Below, piece after piece: positions 34,401 to 46,640 of a DNA stretch of 64,000 bases; positions within the stretch are counted from its first letter, which is position 1; each line of letters begins with the position of its first letter. The translations under genes and the position numbers were made by a program. The DNA is from Amyelois transitella (lineage: Eukaryota; Arthropoda; Insecta; Lepidoptera; Pyralidae), in NCBI RefSeq assembly GCF_032362555.1, contig NC_083535.1:9858001-9922000 (forward strand), given 5' to 3'. The notes under the pieces are model-generated. The model was not told the DNA's origin and did not search any database. It saw only the letters and a program-made list of their open reading frames with translations.

Positions 34401-35088
34401 CTTCATATTTTAGTTAACTAGAAAATTGTCATAACGTTTCCTATATACTTACCAAACTTATTGTTATAAACAATGCATGTTTATCCATACAAAATATGTA
34501 TGATGACTATGCGGCATCACAGGCAGAAAGATGATCCCGCGCAACAAAACAGTCTTGGACGCAAACTGGAACCATCATATATAATGTCTTTATTGCCTTC
34601 GGGGTAGACAGAGGTGTTTAATATACCTACTGAAAAACCATGTTTATCTATATGGCTTAATGGTAGGATTGGAATGATAAAACCATACTACGATGTTATG
34701 TCATGATCGAGAACGTAGCTTTATTCGATCTGATCCACTGCTGTCGTGGTCTGACATTTTTATCGCGCGAATAACTATTGCTGTCCCCTTGGCGTCATAA
34801 TAAAAATCGAATCAGCGATAGTTTTTTGCGCAAGCCATGCTTTTGGGGCTGATTGTGCACACTTTGGACATAAAGAAACTAAACATGCCAAATTTCAAAT
34901 CAAAACTCAACGTTTTCGCTATGGGTTGATACATCAGTCAAACAGTCATCACAGTAGATAAAATCAATTTGTATGTTAAAATTTTCATGAAAAGTTTTAC
35001 CTTGTTTTCAGATCGACGTCAGTGGGTGGCAATTGGCGTTCTAGTGGGCCTTCTAGTTGTTATTTTAATATTATTCGTTATAATTTGA
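31439..35088 (+). CDS. Syx6: Syntaxin 6 (Qc-SNARE), complete, 6 exons, 260 aa
   Basis: A tail-anchored SNARE of the trans-Golgi and endosomes that drives vesicle fusion. Exons: 31439-31473, 31891-32060, 33195-33289, 33524-33834, 34171-34265, 35012-35088, all in phase. The N-terminal three-helix domain reads MTLEDPFYVVKDEVFKAL, RGLYLRWQEI and LRNALRSIEWDLEDLEDTIS, closely matching vertebrate syntaxin 6. The linker is polar. The SNARE motif (about residues 170-235) includes VGSLKTVSKQIGIELDEQSV and VMLDDLNTELENADSKLD, with the central glutamine in DEQSV. A C-terminal membrane anchor follows (VAIGVLVGLLVVILILFVI) with only one residue after it. Human STX6 is 255 aa. Intron 2 begins ATATCCTTTTT and is U12-type (listed separately); the other introns are GT-AG. 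The gene is head to head with Rrp6. Confidence 0.93.
32061..33194 (+). other. U12-type (minor spliceosome) intron of syntaxin 6 with AT-AA ends
   Basis: The donor after ...GACACTATCA is ATATCCTTTTT, a perfect U12 5' splice site, and no GT donor nearby keeps the frame. A branch-site match TTTCTTGAC (consensus TTCCTTRAY) ends at 33182, with its adenosine at 33181. Joining to 33195 restores the conserved DTISIVEKN (vertebrate ETISIVEAN) and places the branch A 13 nt from the 3' end, inside the range usual for U12 introns. The intron would then end in AA. The AC at 33189-33190 breaks the frame; the AG at 33199-33200 would delete two conserved residues. Confidence 0.75.
34700..34858 (+). repeat. 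Interspersed repeat family E, copy in a syntaxin 6 intron
   Basis: It carries TTATCGCGCGAATAACTATTG, TGTCCCCTTGGCGTCATAAT, GCGATAGTTTTTTGCGCAAG and CCATGCTTTTGGGGCTGA. Confidence 0.5.
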
Positions 35089-36694
35089 ACATTTACTAGT
35101 ATAAGTAAGCCTGGAACGTAGCAAGTGTTTATTCTTGTAAAAATAATTTTTAATAGCTTCATATGTCATCTGACAATTATATATTTTTTATCGACACTCT
35201 TATACATTAATTCTAAACCGATTCTATAAGAATAGAAGAAATAATCTGAATTTACACTTGAAGTAGATTGTTGTCGCATTACTTCAGTTTGGACATGGGT
35301 GGATCAACTCTGCGAAAGTTATAATATCAATGTTAGATATTCTTTTAGCTTCGTGATTTGATGATGAGATTTTATAGAGTTCATCAATTGTCGTGCCCCA
35401 CCAATATATTTAGCGACAATTTGAGAACAATTAATAAAATTGGTAATAACATTTCATCAGAAGTGTGATGCGTCGATCAAGAACAGGTGCTTTCCTAATT
35501 TTGAATACCTGTTCAAAACTAAATATAATGTCATAATTGTTATGTACTACTTACCCATAGTATGCAAGTACCTTCCATACTTGCAATTACCTCCTTAATT
35601 TGAAACTTTTAGTAGCTATTTCTATGCAAGATGTCAATTTGACATAAAATAGACAATAGTTTCCAAGTTGCTAAATAATAATAAAACAATACAATAGAAT
35701 TAAAAAATTGAGGAGGCAAATTTAGAATGGAAATGTATTGGCAAACGTAAATATATATTTTATCTACGCATTTAAAACTATTTTCGGATTGTTTACTAGA
35801 TATCTTACGCTTGTCTACAAAATAATAATTATTAACCGACTCAACGCTGAGTTTCTTTGCATTATTGAACAAAGTGATAGGAAATCGACTATACACTACG
35901 CTGTCAACTCGCAAAAATTCGTACAAAAAAGGGTACGTAGAAAGTCAAAACTGAAAAGTCGGCCCAGCATGAACGTTGATTTAAAAGATTTCCTTGAAAG
36001 AAGGGCTGCTTTGTAAATTCCTAATTTAAAATAGCCTAATTGCAAATCTAAGAAAATGCGTGCGCCTACTTAACTATACCATTATAAATTTGCGGCCTAG
36101 AATTAAATAATTATCCACATTAATATACCATTACAAATAGTATAGCTAGATATAATTATGCTTTATATAATGCGGTCATAGAATGTAACTATTGACCAAT
36201 AGATAATGTTAGTAAATTATTTCTCGTATATTTAAATGTTGGATGTTTTTTCACACAAACGTTGGACGTTGTCATGTATTAGCAATGCTAGAACAGAATA
36301 TTAATTAGTCATAGTACCAGACATGATCAATCCTATTTAAATTTTCTCATACGTATGCAATAATCCAGTAAAAAGAATAAGGTATATAAATTTAGATACC
36401 GCATAGTATGTTTTCACTGTCCTACGCCGCTAAACACGCCGTATAATGATTATGATTTAACAACTTTCCCCAATAAAATAAACACCCATTTTGTGTGGAA
36501 TACTAAAAGCCCCGTAAGAATACCTTCTGAAACCATGGCGTATACTATCGATGGACCCGATACTAATGTAAAGGAATGTGGAAAAGCATCAAATAAAGAT
36601 TCATGATTTCCGCATTCGACAGAGTTAACTGGTAATATCAATAAAACTAAGAACCTACCTATATATTAACTTCCAATATAATTTTTTTTTATCA

Positions 36695-36868
36695 AATTAA
36701 GGACGTTCTGGTAAAGGGTCAGGTCAAAAGTACCAGAAACCCCCGAGCTTGCATGAAGAGAGTTATGAATGTGGATGAAGCGAAGGAAGTATGCAGAGAT
36801 CGTGGCAAGTGGAAAGAGGTAGTCTCTGCCTACCCCTCCGGGAAAGAGGCGTGATTTTATGTATGAAA
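36695..36868 (+). repeat. Family C repeat (retroelement-like 3' coding fragment)
   Basis: It decodes to DVLVKGQVKST..., then ACMKRVMNVDEAKEVCRDRG and KWKEVVSAYPSGKEA, followed by a GTATG tail. It is better preserved than the copies at 26600 and 62975. Confidence 0.6.
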
Positions 36869-36907
36869 AAAAATTATACATATATACAGTATGTATAATT
36901 TTTTTTC
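36865..36907. repeat. Perfect hairpin, 18-bp arms, 7-nt loop
   Basis: Arms GAAAAAAAATTATACATA and its exact complement flank the loop TATACAG. It directly abuts the tail of a family C repeat. Confidence 0.9.
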
Positions 36908-39087
36908 TGGACTTTTATTTTATCAACTTATTTAGTTGACTTTTCAGACAAATTGGAAAAATAAATGTAGGAATGCGGGCTTCAGGCCTCTTAGCACTAT
37001 ACTGATGGGTGCAAATGGGTATATGCAAAGATGAAAGAGGTATGTCTCAAGTCCCAGCCATGGTTATCGTTATAGAGATATCAAGATAATCATCTTATCC
37101 TATGACTATGACTGACTAATTTACTTGCACCATACACGCTTCACTACGGGCTTTGAAGCAAATACCTTAATACACAATTACACATAATGTGTGGCTTTTA
37201 TTTAAAATTTAAACCTAAGAATCATCCTTGTGATTTGACATTTAGCCAATTTTGTATATAGTTGCACAAGCTTAAGTTAAATGAATTGTAAAATGTGTAG
37301 ACTTCTTTTTATTTTTAGACCATGTTTATGTTTTATTTAGCAGGGCTTTGTAGGAAATAATTTTTATCTTTTTTTAAATTATTATGTTTGTTTGAGTAAA
37401 GTTATGAGTAGCGTTGAGTTATAGCTAATAAAATATTTTTATCAATTCATACTATTTAAACGTAAGCCCTATTCAACTTGATCTCGTTCAAATTAATATA
37501 ATATGTTATATTTAATTCATTAGCGAATGTGACGAAAATTGTATTATGAATTGAGTTGTTATATTATTTACGTAGGCTTAGCAATGTATTTTTGTATTGA
37601 TCATGTAATGTACCGGCTGTGAAAGTGTTTGTATCAAAACGAGCATCACATACTTTTTTATATGACGGGGTTATGTAATATCTTTCCATCATCATGCGCC
37701 GCTTTGAAATTGGCTGACTTAAGTGGATCAGTAAAATCTGAATAATGAGGCAAATAAGATTTCGGTAAATGAAAACTAATTATTAACCAGAGACAATCAA
37801 CGACCTTAACAAACATGTCAAGTACCATCTTAGACCTTATAAGACTACGTTGTTATTTTAATATTATTCGTTCAGACATGAAATTATATTCAGCGCATAG
37901 AAAATGCCTGCCTATCTCCAGAAACTTAATAACAATGCCAGCGACGTGCGCTTTTTATACCGTAAATTTCAATGTTCCTAAATCTAGGGCGTATTAAAAC
38001 CTATGTTAATTCAAAATTAAAGAAAATTGTATGCAATTGAGGGATAAATAGATTAAAAATTAGTTTTCCATGTAATTGAACCTGTCTTATTGTTTTTTTA
38101 TTTGTGCTAAAGATTCATACAAGTTAGCCCATTGTAAAGCGTTGTAATCAGGCGGTGATGAAAATTCGTATCATTAGGCCTAAATAAATTAGGCTAGATT
38201 AATGGGGAATTTTGTATATTTTATTAGTCCCATTTGTTTTAAGATTAATATATTTTATATAATGTAAACTAATGTGTTATTCCGATTATGTTATAAAGTA
38301 TTTATTTTGTGAGCTTGAGCCCTGTTTCCAAATGACAAACAGTTTTATAGAGGCAATGTGTTTTAAGTTTTTTCGAGATTGCTCTGTCGTGATTATATGT
38401 ATGTAATATTATATTATGTTGTTGGTTAATTGTAACCTACATTAGTTTCTTAGCTTTTACATCTCTCAATACAGAATAACAAGTGTTGTTTGAAATAAAA
38501 CTGCTTTCGTTTGGGAATAAGGCCCAAGTAATATTTCATACGAAAATAACCTGTCAAAATCATATTTCGTAATATATTTTTTTGACAACGGGTTCAGCTG
38601 TCCTTCCAAGTCTCTGTGTCAATGTCCTGAAAATTAAACTATTTATTTTATAAAACATGGTTAATTATTTTTCCGTGAAGAGTTTCCAGTGAGCTAGGTA
38701 TAAGGCGATTTTGGTAAATGAATATGTTAACATTTTATGTCACTATAAAAATTGCCCGACAGCACTTTTTTAGGTAATAGAACATACCTGCGTGTTTTTC
38801 AATTAATAATGGCACATAACTATTTAATTACAGTACTCTTAAATAATCTGTATGACATGAAATGACTATGGGTATGTTATCAATTTTAAATAACGGAACA
38901 CCCAGGTTCCACCTGGGCTACAAAAGTTATCCGTAAAACACTACTGTGAACCACGTTCCAGGTGTCAGAAAGGCTTAATTCTGAAATTAATCACAGCTTC
39001 TACAACTGCGCGAAATTACGTGTGATGTAAGACCACATCATGCCTATATTTTCAAGAACATGGCATTTCAGCAGTATTAGATACTTA

Positions 39088-39150
39088 ATACATACATACA
39101 TACATAAAATCACGCCTCTTTCCCGGAGGGGTAGGCAGAGACTACCTCTT
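39088..39150 (-). repeat. Family C repeat, tail fragment
   Basis: A CATACATACATAC run followed by AAATCACGCCTCTTTCCCGG and GGGGTAGGCAGAGACTACC is the reverse of the family C 3' end. Confidence 0.6.
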
Positions 39151-39817
39151 TCTACTTAATTCAGATTTTTAATAAAAGTACCCAACCACATTTATATCTT
39201 TCCTCTTATTAATCGGTATCCACCTATTTGTAATTGAAGAATGTGTTTTATCTGACCTTTATTTTCTTCTTAAAGTTATCAACCGTACTAATCTACGTAT
39301 GTGTATAAAAATAACATTCACACAACGGAAATCTGTCCGATGTTTGTGCTTAAAAGATATTATTAAAAAAATCGATATGGGGGATCTACATAAGACTAAA
39401 CAAAAGCCAAAATATGGTTTGTTTTGTAGAATTTCTGTCTGTCTGTATATTTGTCCTTGCAAACGCGGAAACTATTGCTCTTATTTAAAAGCGGTTTTTT
39501 AAAATGTATAAGGCTTGTTCCAACTTAAAAACTGGTATATAAAAATACCTTCCCCCAAACCTCTAAGCAGCAATACAGAAGGTCAGTTTTTTCAGTGAAA
39601 GTTTACGGCAAACCAAATCGCGGGCGATAGTTAGTTCGAAATAATATAAGTAGGTACCTATATTAAATTTTATTTAGAATTGGAAAGTAAGAAAAGAAAT
39701 GGTAAACGAGATGCGGTCACAGAATAAAAATTTCTATATTCTAATGGTGTTGGTAATATTCTGATTTCAATGGCTCTACCCCAGTGGTACAAGGCATTAA
39801 AACACTAGCGTCCACGT

Positions 39818-42800
39818 TTATGTTTCATATTCATTAGACGACGACTCCTTCAGGTTCGGTATGAGCTTGTCGTAGACGACTGGCACGTAGTCGTACTCTT
39901 CAAGCGATACATCCTCGTATAGGGACTGCTTCAGATATTTCCAGTCAAAACTAGTTTCAACGTCGAAAAGTCTGCACAAATCAAAAACTTTATAGGTAAA
40001 TATCTTACTAACCTTGGAATTCCCGGCAGTTTCGCGTAGGGTCGCTCGATCTCTTTCCCATGGATGTCGTAAAAGGCGACTAAGGAAATAAGGCACATTC
40101 ATCCAGTGCAGCTTTTATATGACCTAATATTTGGGTTCCTTTGCAAGAACGATTCCCGTTTGAACTTTAAAATGAGACCTAAATGTATTTAGACGGCCAC
40201 ATACACACCATATAAAAAAGATATGTACCACCTCATACATAAGCGCCAATAATATGTGGATTAGTCGCATACAATAGTCGTTAAGTAACTAGCTACCTAT
40301 ATGAAATCCTAAAAAACTGACTAACTGGTACGTTAATAAATAAAACAGGCATCGTCTTATTAATTTTGCATAAGTAAAAGTAGTTTTAAGACGCTAAGTA
40401 AAGATTTAGGACAAACAAGTACCTACTTAATACCTAAATGTTTCTCTTCTTACGCAGATCTCAGTAAATCTTTGAAAACCATGTCCAAATTCCTGTCAGG
40501 AAAGTCCTTACCTGCTAATACAAGTCATAAAGTCCTTAAGGTATTTGCTGGAGAACAAATGAATAATGTTGCTGAAACCAGTACAGTTGGTCCATTGCGC
40601 GTCTGGTGCCATCATCATGCCCACAGCTTTCCCTTCGCAAACCAGCGTGGATCCGTACATACCCTGAAAAGAAACGTTTCAGCCTCAAACACGAACACAC
40701 TAAAGCAGTAGTTATAAGAAACTCTTCAAAGTCGTCACACAGCAACGAAGCAGCAGAGCAGTTCTAGCGCGGGTTCTCGTTGAAACGAGTGATATGATGT
40801 GACGAGTTCGAAGAATTCTTTGTATTAGAGGAAACAATATTGTGCTTTCAAACTATAATTGCTTTTGGTGTACTTTTGCTATCGGAAAATTTACTACTAA
40901 GCAAAGATCTGGAGGGTAGATTTATCGTTATATAGGCTGATACTCTGATAAACATTGGCATCGTTAAAAACGTTTTCGTTTTTACAAGATTGTTGACCAA
41001 ATTCCTTTGGCTGCAATCGACTCGACATGCCTTCCCCGTTAAGATTTTCACACGACTGTTTGAAAGTGGCATCTAAGGTATTAGGAAATTTTATTTTTAT
41101 CTCCGCTCATTCATCAGTCTCTTTGTCGGCTTTATTGATGACAAATACCTCAACGAAGTTTGTGAATGAAGGCCTCATCCTGATATGTTGATAAGTTCCT
41201 CCTATCGATCACCTGAACGCCGCCTAACTTTTTCAACTATGGGTTTCCTGTGCGTTAGATGACGTATTTTTTCTTCACCAACTTGCTTCATAGCTAATAC
41301 TAACTACTACATCACCTTAGAAAACAATTTTTCGCCTAATCAATTAACCCCTTTAATTTTGAGTAGGTATTCTTGTGATGAGAATTTATTTCTCAAAACT
41401 TTCAAATTATTGAGCAGATTTTCATTAAACGCTCGGCCTGTGAGTCTTTGCATTTGCATATTAAAAATAAATTTGACGTCCTTTTCTGCTCTGCCCTGAG
41501 GCTCTTCAACAAAAACGACTTACGTGGCAGGGCTGGGCTGACCGGTCAGGCTAAAAAATAATTAGTAAACGTTAGATATTCATAATCAAACAACTTTATA
41601 AGTATTATAAAGAAAAAGTTGTTAAATGTAATGCACTAATTTTTTTTACGAAACAAATAAACTGCGATAGATATTTTTGGAATTTACACGGTAGCGAATT
41701 CCAGTCTTAATCACAAATATTTAATAATTATATATAAGTGAGTCTTATAATAATAAAGTAAGTGTAGAGTTGATGTACACTTTATTTATGAAAATTGCTT
41801 TTCATTGATAGAATATTAATTTATTCACCTCCTCAGAATTATGGAGCGCAAGTAATCCTAAGTAAGAACCTGTTATTCGCAGAGTGTTAGAGAGTAAAAC
41901 ATTAAAACTTTAAAAGCCAATGTTAGCTCCTGCTGGGAACACTTGACTTAAGCAAAGTTCTGTGCTAAGCTCTGAAAGCACTAAAGCACACTAAGTACTT
42001 ATCTACTAACACTTCAAGTTCAATATTTTGCAAGCGGATAACCAAAATGGTCCGTTAATACCTTTTACCTGTTGGAGTAAACCGACGGAGCAAAGGATGT
42101 TTTGTTAGTTAAGTACTACCCCTGTACCTTCTACTACATACACATAGCTTTATCCGTTCTGGGGAGATAGAGCTAATCGATAAGGACTTTAAGGCCACCT
42201 TTAGCTGGATAGGTTTTTGTTGGAGATTCACAGATAGTGTCAGGTTACCACTGAATAATATAAAATAATAATAATATTATATAATTATGTCCCAAACTCA
42301 CATTTCAAACTCGTAATACGGTCAGCATTGCCACGTTGTTTACCTAAAGTAACCTACTTAGCTAAAGTACCTAAAGTCCTTAGCTAAAGAAATTCTTTGG
42401 ATCTGATGTGAACCGGAACGGTTATCATTTTATTTTTTTGTACTTATATAATTGACTTCTAATACTGCTCCTCTACGCGGGAAGATAAGCAGCTGGAACA
42501 CGCCATGCTACCAGAACAGCACAAAATCATACATAAATTATTAAGTTTTTAGTACATACATCTCGAACACAAATACTGCCAGTGTTCTCGAAGTATCCAT
42601 GAAAACCGAGGTTGGTTAGCGCCTTCTGGAATTTAAGGGAAAGGGCTTCGCACCAAATTCCCTTCTTCGCCGTATTTACGAATTGTGCACGCAAATTGCG
42701 TTGCAATAAGAATTTATGCACGGGGAATATTTTATCCTAGAACAAAAAGAATAATTAGAGAACAGTTATCTGCAAAAGCCCATACTCATAGCAAATGTTC

Positions 42801-45119
42801 TTAAAGTTGTGGTATCTACCTACTTGGGCTTTTGGGTTTGTTTGCTGAGAGTTACAGTGAAACTGTTTCCACCAAAAACATAGTGTGAAAAATATAAACC
42901 AAGTTAAATTCTTAAATTACGCTCTCAATTTCCATTTACGTATAGGTAGGTGAGTAAATGTCTTAATTCTTAATCAAACTACTCATATTTACCAGAAGTT
43001 CAGTATTCGATAAAGTTTCTGATAGGTAGGGATCGACATTTATCACTTTATATTATAGTGTCGTAGAATATGTGAAACGTTTGATCCGCCGAATAAAATA
43101 ACACGAAAATTGTCAGTAAATGTTTAGATTGATTTAATTAAAAATTTTCTCCGAGTCTCAAGTACTGTTCAGAAAGCTCTACGAGTAGTTTGACAGAAAC
43201 TCTAAATTATGCATTAGATTTAAGGTGCAACTTTAGTCGGACCGTGCACTATAAATAGTCTCCACTGCTCCGACTCTTCGCTTGGAACTTCGGGTATAAA
43301 ATTATCTGATTTATATACAGAATCTTTCAGTTGGAAAATTGGTATTCGTGGGCTCACTTTATTATTAAAGTGTATGTGCATACGGATTTTTCTCATTTTC
43401 TCAATTCTAGGAAATGATAGATATGACTGTACTTACTATGAATGGCAAAGACAACCGCTACAACCACAAAATATTAGCAGTGTATCAAAAATTTTTCAAT
43501 GTTCCGTAGGCGTTCAATGTTCCCTAACGGTGCGAGTCGAAGCACGTGTTAAGGCGAACGTTTCAGTAAATACCGTTGAATTTTTTGCCCCCCTCAGCGC
43601 CACATGTGTGCTAGAGTGAGGCATGGGAACTACAATAGGTGCCGATTTGAATACGAATGGCAGAAGGTTCCTTTGTTCTTAGACCGTTTAAACAATGTAA
43701 ACTAATTATTCAGATTTTTATTATCATAATTTCATAGCGTGAGAATAGACAATTGACGCATTTGACTACCCTAAGAGCAAGTGTAAGGTAATCGATAACC
43801 ATTGTAAAACAATAACAACATGTGTAACTCAAAGCTTCTTTATAGATTTTGGTATCATTCAGCATATATATAGATAGACTAAACCTTCGAGTGTCATACT
43901 ACCCGACGGCTTTTATTCGGAAAAATTCTAATGGGAGTTAATTCAAGAAGCTATAGATTATATTACCCCTTGATAAAAGAAGTGCCAGCCGGCCATGAAG
44001 CATTCCTGTTGTAATGTAAGCTGGACGTCGCCCAAATAGTCAATGTCTATGGGCCGAAGGGGTACTTCAGCTATGACGTCCGGGATGGCCTGCTTAAACA
44101 TTAGTACAGCTGCAGACTTCTGCATCAGGTATTGTCTGTAGCCTGTAACTTCAGATACTGGAACAAGAAAAAACAATTGGCTTACGACGATGCAAATTGA
44201 AAATTTATTTCTATTTCTTTCCTAAGTGTCGCTTCGTGAAAAAATCTTGGTTACATGATGACCCCATGGAGTCCTCATTAGAGAAGCGGTGAAACTGTGA
44301 TTTACCCCAGCGAGATGACGAAAGTCATTACATGCATATGCATATTGTTCTTGCCCAATGAGTGCGAAATTTGAGTTTAAAGTTACAAAGTTATTTTTAT
44401 ATCCGTAAAGACAATGTTCTAGCATCAATAACTGCATGCCACTCTCTTGGTTGTGAAAGTAATATATTAAGAATACTTCCGTAGCGTAGTTACTTATTTC
44501 AAAATTAAACAATTTTCCAATTTAGTTACCATTCGTATTCCTGCAATTTTAATATTAAAAAGTTACAGGAACGACTTAAAAAAATTAAAGTAGCGTCATT
44601 TTTAATAAATGAAAATGGAATGAACAGAATTCCTATTTCGAAATTGCATGCTACGCTACCTGAATTAATTTAATGCAATGTCGTACTTACACTTCGCTTA
44701 AATGAAATTCTCTGAACAAACAAAAGCGAGACCGACTAAGTACTACAAACCAATGCTAATTGGAATTAAATTTTAGTTAGGTTACACGGGAAGTTGAAAT
44801 CCATTTATTCATCCACGAGCTGTCCCGTTGGTAGAACGTTTAAAACTGTACAATTTAGAACATTCGCAAATTAGTTAGCAACTACCTTTCATATGATTTA
44901 ATGTTTTGTTTGAAAATGGTTTTAAGTAAAAATCTATAGTATCGTATGTTACAAACGTAACGTTAGTTCACCTCTATACATTGTATATAACGATGAGATA
45001 GGATGGACCTTTTAACGCTTGACAAAATTAGTTCCCAAATCGCTGCATTCAACTCTACCTTTGTTAACTATTGATAAGAGAATGACTACTAGTGTCCATG
45101 ACGTTCTGGTGAACTGCAT
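39818..45119 (-). CDS. Serine-protease-like protein without a catalytic triad (gene model, 5 exons)
   Basis: Well-supported exons are 43967-44157, 42560-42736, 40512-40663 and 39818-39971, all in phase. They encode the second half of a trypsin-like fold: QKSAAVLMFKQAI (where DIALL is expected), QQECFMAGW (the C-x-AGW strand), IWCEALSLKFQKAL, NTGSICVRD, GMYGSTLVCEGKAVGMMM (where GDSGGPLVC is expected) and SSKYLKDFM at the final helix, plus a 50-residue acidic tail. Asp102 and Ser195 positions are replaced, so this is a non-proteolytic serine protease homologue. One possible first exon is 45059-45119 (signal peptide MQFTRTSWTLVVILLSIVNK, phase 1, matching the next exon); this gives 244 aa without the His-bearing half. 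Exons at 48233-48460 and 49062-49092 could be the true 5' end instead. Confidence 0.55.
40022..40100 (+). repeat. SINE-like family A, fragment
   Basis: It has a CCCGGCAG-like start, ATCTCTTTCCCATGGATGTC and GTAAAAGGCGACTAAGG. Confidence 0.6.
43250..43257 (+). promoter_or_regulatory. TATA-box candidate
   Basis: TATAAATA lies in the context GTGCACTATAAATAGTCTCC, about 30 bp before a CGACTCTTCG segment that could hold a start site. A short ORF with a hydrophobic N-terminus begins at 43374. It lies inside an intron of the minus-strand serine-protease-like gene, so any transcript would be antisense to it. Unconfirmed. Confidence 0.3.
43411..43690 (+). other. Possible coding remnant with a repeated xYEWQ motif
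   Basis: After a strong acceptor-like tract ending at 43410, the + strand encodes GNDRYDCTYYEWQRQPL. About 210 bp later, in another frame, it encodes GNYNRCRFEYEWQKVPLFL. The two share the spacing G-N-x-x-(x)-C-x-[YF]-x-YEWQ. This looks like two related copies of a coding unit, from a repeat or a small gene. I do not recognise it. Confidence 0.3.
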
Positions 45120-45324
45120 TGTGTTGTGTCGTATCGCCTTGTTTAGCTTCGTATCGTGTCGTACTGTGCTGCAGTGTGTTAGTCTGCTTTGATTTGCGGA
45201 GGCCATCATGAACAACACAATAACAACACTCCTTAGCGATAATTGCGAAAAGTTTTATCTTCTAAATCGACATTTTTTCTCTGCGTTTGTATTTTCCCCT
45301 TATTGTATTTTCCACTTACATCAG

Positions 45325-45425
45325 AGGAGCTTTAGTCGCGTCTAGGACAACGTACTGGACTGGTAAGTCATATCTTTACACGATGCGACTCCCGTCTGAT
45401 CTCCACAACCTTTGCAGCTCCTCTA
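45325..45425 (+). repeat. Family B fragment
   Basis: It has GGTAAGTCATATCTTTACAC, GATGCGACTCCCGTCTGATC and CCACAACCTTTGCAG. Confidence 0.45.
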
Positions 45426-45929
45426 TATTGACATTATTAAACCTTTATTCATACTCACAATTCGGAATTAGAATCTTAGTGACTTGTACTCTAATCCCTC
45501 TTCTGGGATGCCTGTATGGGGTTGCGGTGACCACGTTGATGGGTCTTCTGTCGTGAATATGAGATGTTGGGTTCGTGACGCAAACCGCCGCAGTAATGGC
45601 TGCAGATCTCGAGATGAGGGTGCCAACGCATATCCCTCGGTACCGAGATGGGAAGTATACCTGGAAGTGAATACAACGTTTGAAATGATTCCGTTAGTGA
45701 CTCTGGCGATAGAAATTTGCCGCGCTCTTGCAAAAACGCAAAGTTTATAACATTTTGATTTTCTTTTGAATGTGCTATGTTGATCTTATATATTTATTAA
45801 TAGGATAAGTATATTTTTTATAAGTATTTTTTTATAAATATGACCTTCACGTTTAGATACACGTTATAAGTAGAACTAGGGTTGACCATATGTAGAACTA
45901 GATAAAATGACTAATTACTACTGCATGAA

Positions 45930-46020
45930 AATACTGATGAAAGTAGCCAAAGAAATAAGTATGCAGGGCAATTGGAAAGATGCAGTCTCTATAATCTCTC
46001 TGAGAAAAAGGGGTAATGTA
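45930..46020 (+). repeat. Family C repeat, degraded fragment
   Basis: It is recognisable by AAAGAAATAAGTATGCAGGG, ATTGGAAAGATGCAGTCTCT and a diverged TCTCTGAGAAAAAGGGGT block. Confidence 0.4.
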
Positions 46021-46382
46021 AGTGAGCATATAAACATATATCGTATTCGCTTCTACACTTACTTCCGTATTTGTCACACAATAGAAATCATTACAACAAA
46101 GTCTCAAGGTCCCCACGAGACCCATCGCTTTATAAATTGCGAGTAATTGTTCGGCCAATTTATAAACTGTGGTACGCTATCATCCTGTAGAAGATATATT
46201 TATGGGAGGGGAAGATTTGTTTTTCTTAAAAAAAAAAAGATTTCTATTTCCAAACTTATAAAGGTAATTATAAGTTAAAACTACATATAAAAAATTATAA
46301 ACTTCCATTATTGTGTGTAAATTGAAATTGAAAGGGGAAATTTTAATTAGTACTCTACTAATTGCATTAAATAATTGAAAAA

Positions 46383-46640
46383 TGTGCCATGTGGTTCCCG
46401 GAACCAGTACAAAAAAGAATAGGACCACTCCATCTCTTTCCCATGGACGTCGTAAAAGGCGACTAAGGGACAGGCTTACAAACTTGGGATTCTTTTTTTA
46501 GGCGATGGGCTATCACCTGTTACTATTTGAATCTCAGAAATGAGATCAATAAGCCAAATGGCTGAACGTGGCCAATCAGTCTTTTCAAGACTGTTGGCTC
46601 TGTCTACCCCACAAGGGGTATGGACGTGACATGTATGTTT
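46383..46640 (+). repeat. SINE-like family A, near full-length copy
   Basis: About 258 bp, from TGCCATGTGGTTCCCGGAAC through CCATGGACGTCGTAAAAGGC and CTTACAAACTTGGGATTC to GTTGGCTCTGTCTACCCC and a GTATGTTTGTAT tail. Confidence 0.8.

Larger units (their letters stand above)
35089..39817. other. Gene-free stretch: syntaxin 6 3' UTR and intergenic DNA
   Basis: No coding exon is supported. The syntaxin 6 3' UTR begins here; several AATAAA-type signals occur (for example near 37427 and 38497). A family C repeat lies at 36695-36868 and a hairpin at 36865-36907. The ORFs at 35738-36016 and 39259-39502 lack recognisable family motifs or splice support. Confidence 0.6.

Noticed and set aside
35738-36016. 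92-codon plus-strand ORF after syntaxin 6
   Set aside because: Lies in the 3' UTR, with no domain or conserved motif and no splice support.
44222-44512. Minus-strand ORF with LEHCLYGYKNNF as the missing catalytic-histidine exon
   Set aside because: Only the HC pair resembles the motif; no CGG or TAAHC context, and its best donor is out of phase with the next exon.
45287-45750. Overlapping plus-strand ORFs of 88-89 codons
   Set aside because: Partly made of a family B fragment; no splice support or recognisable protein features.
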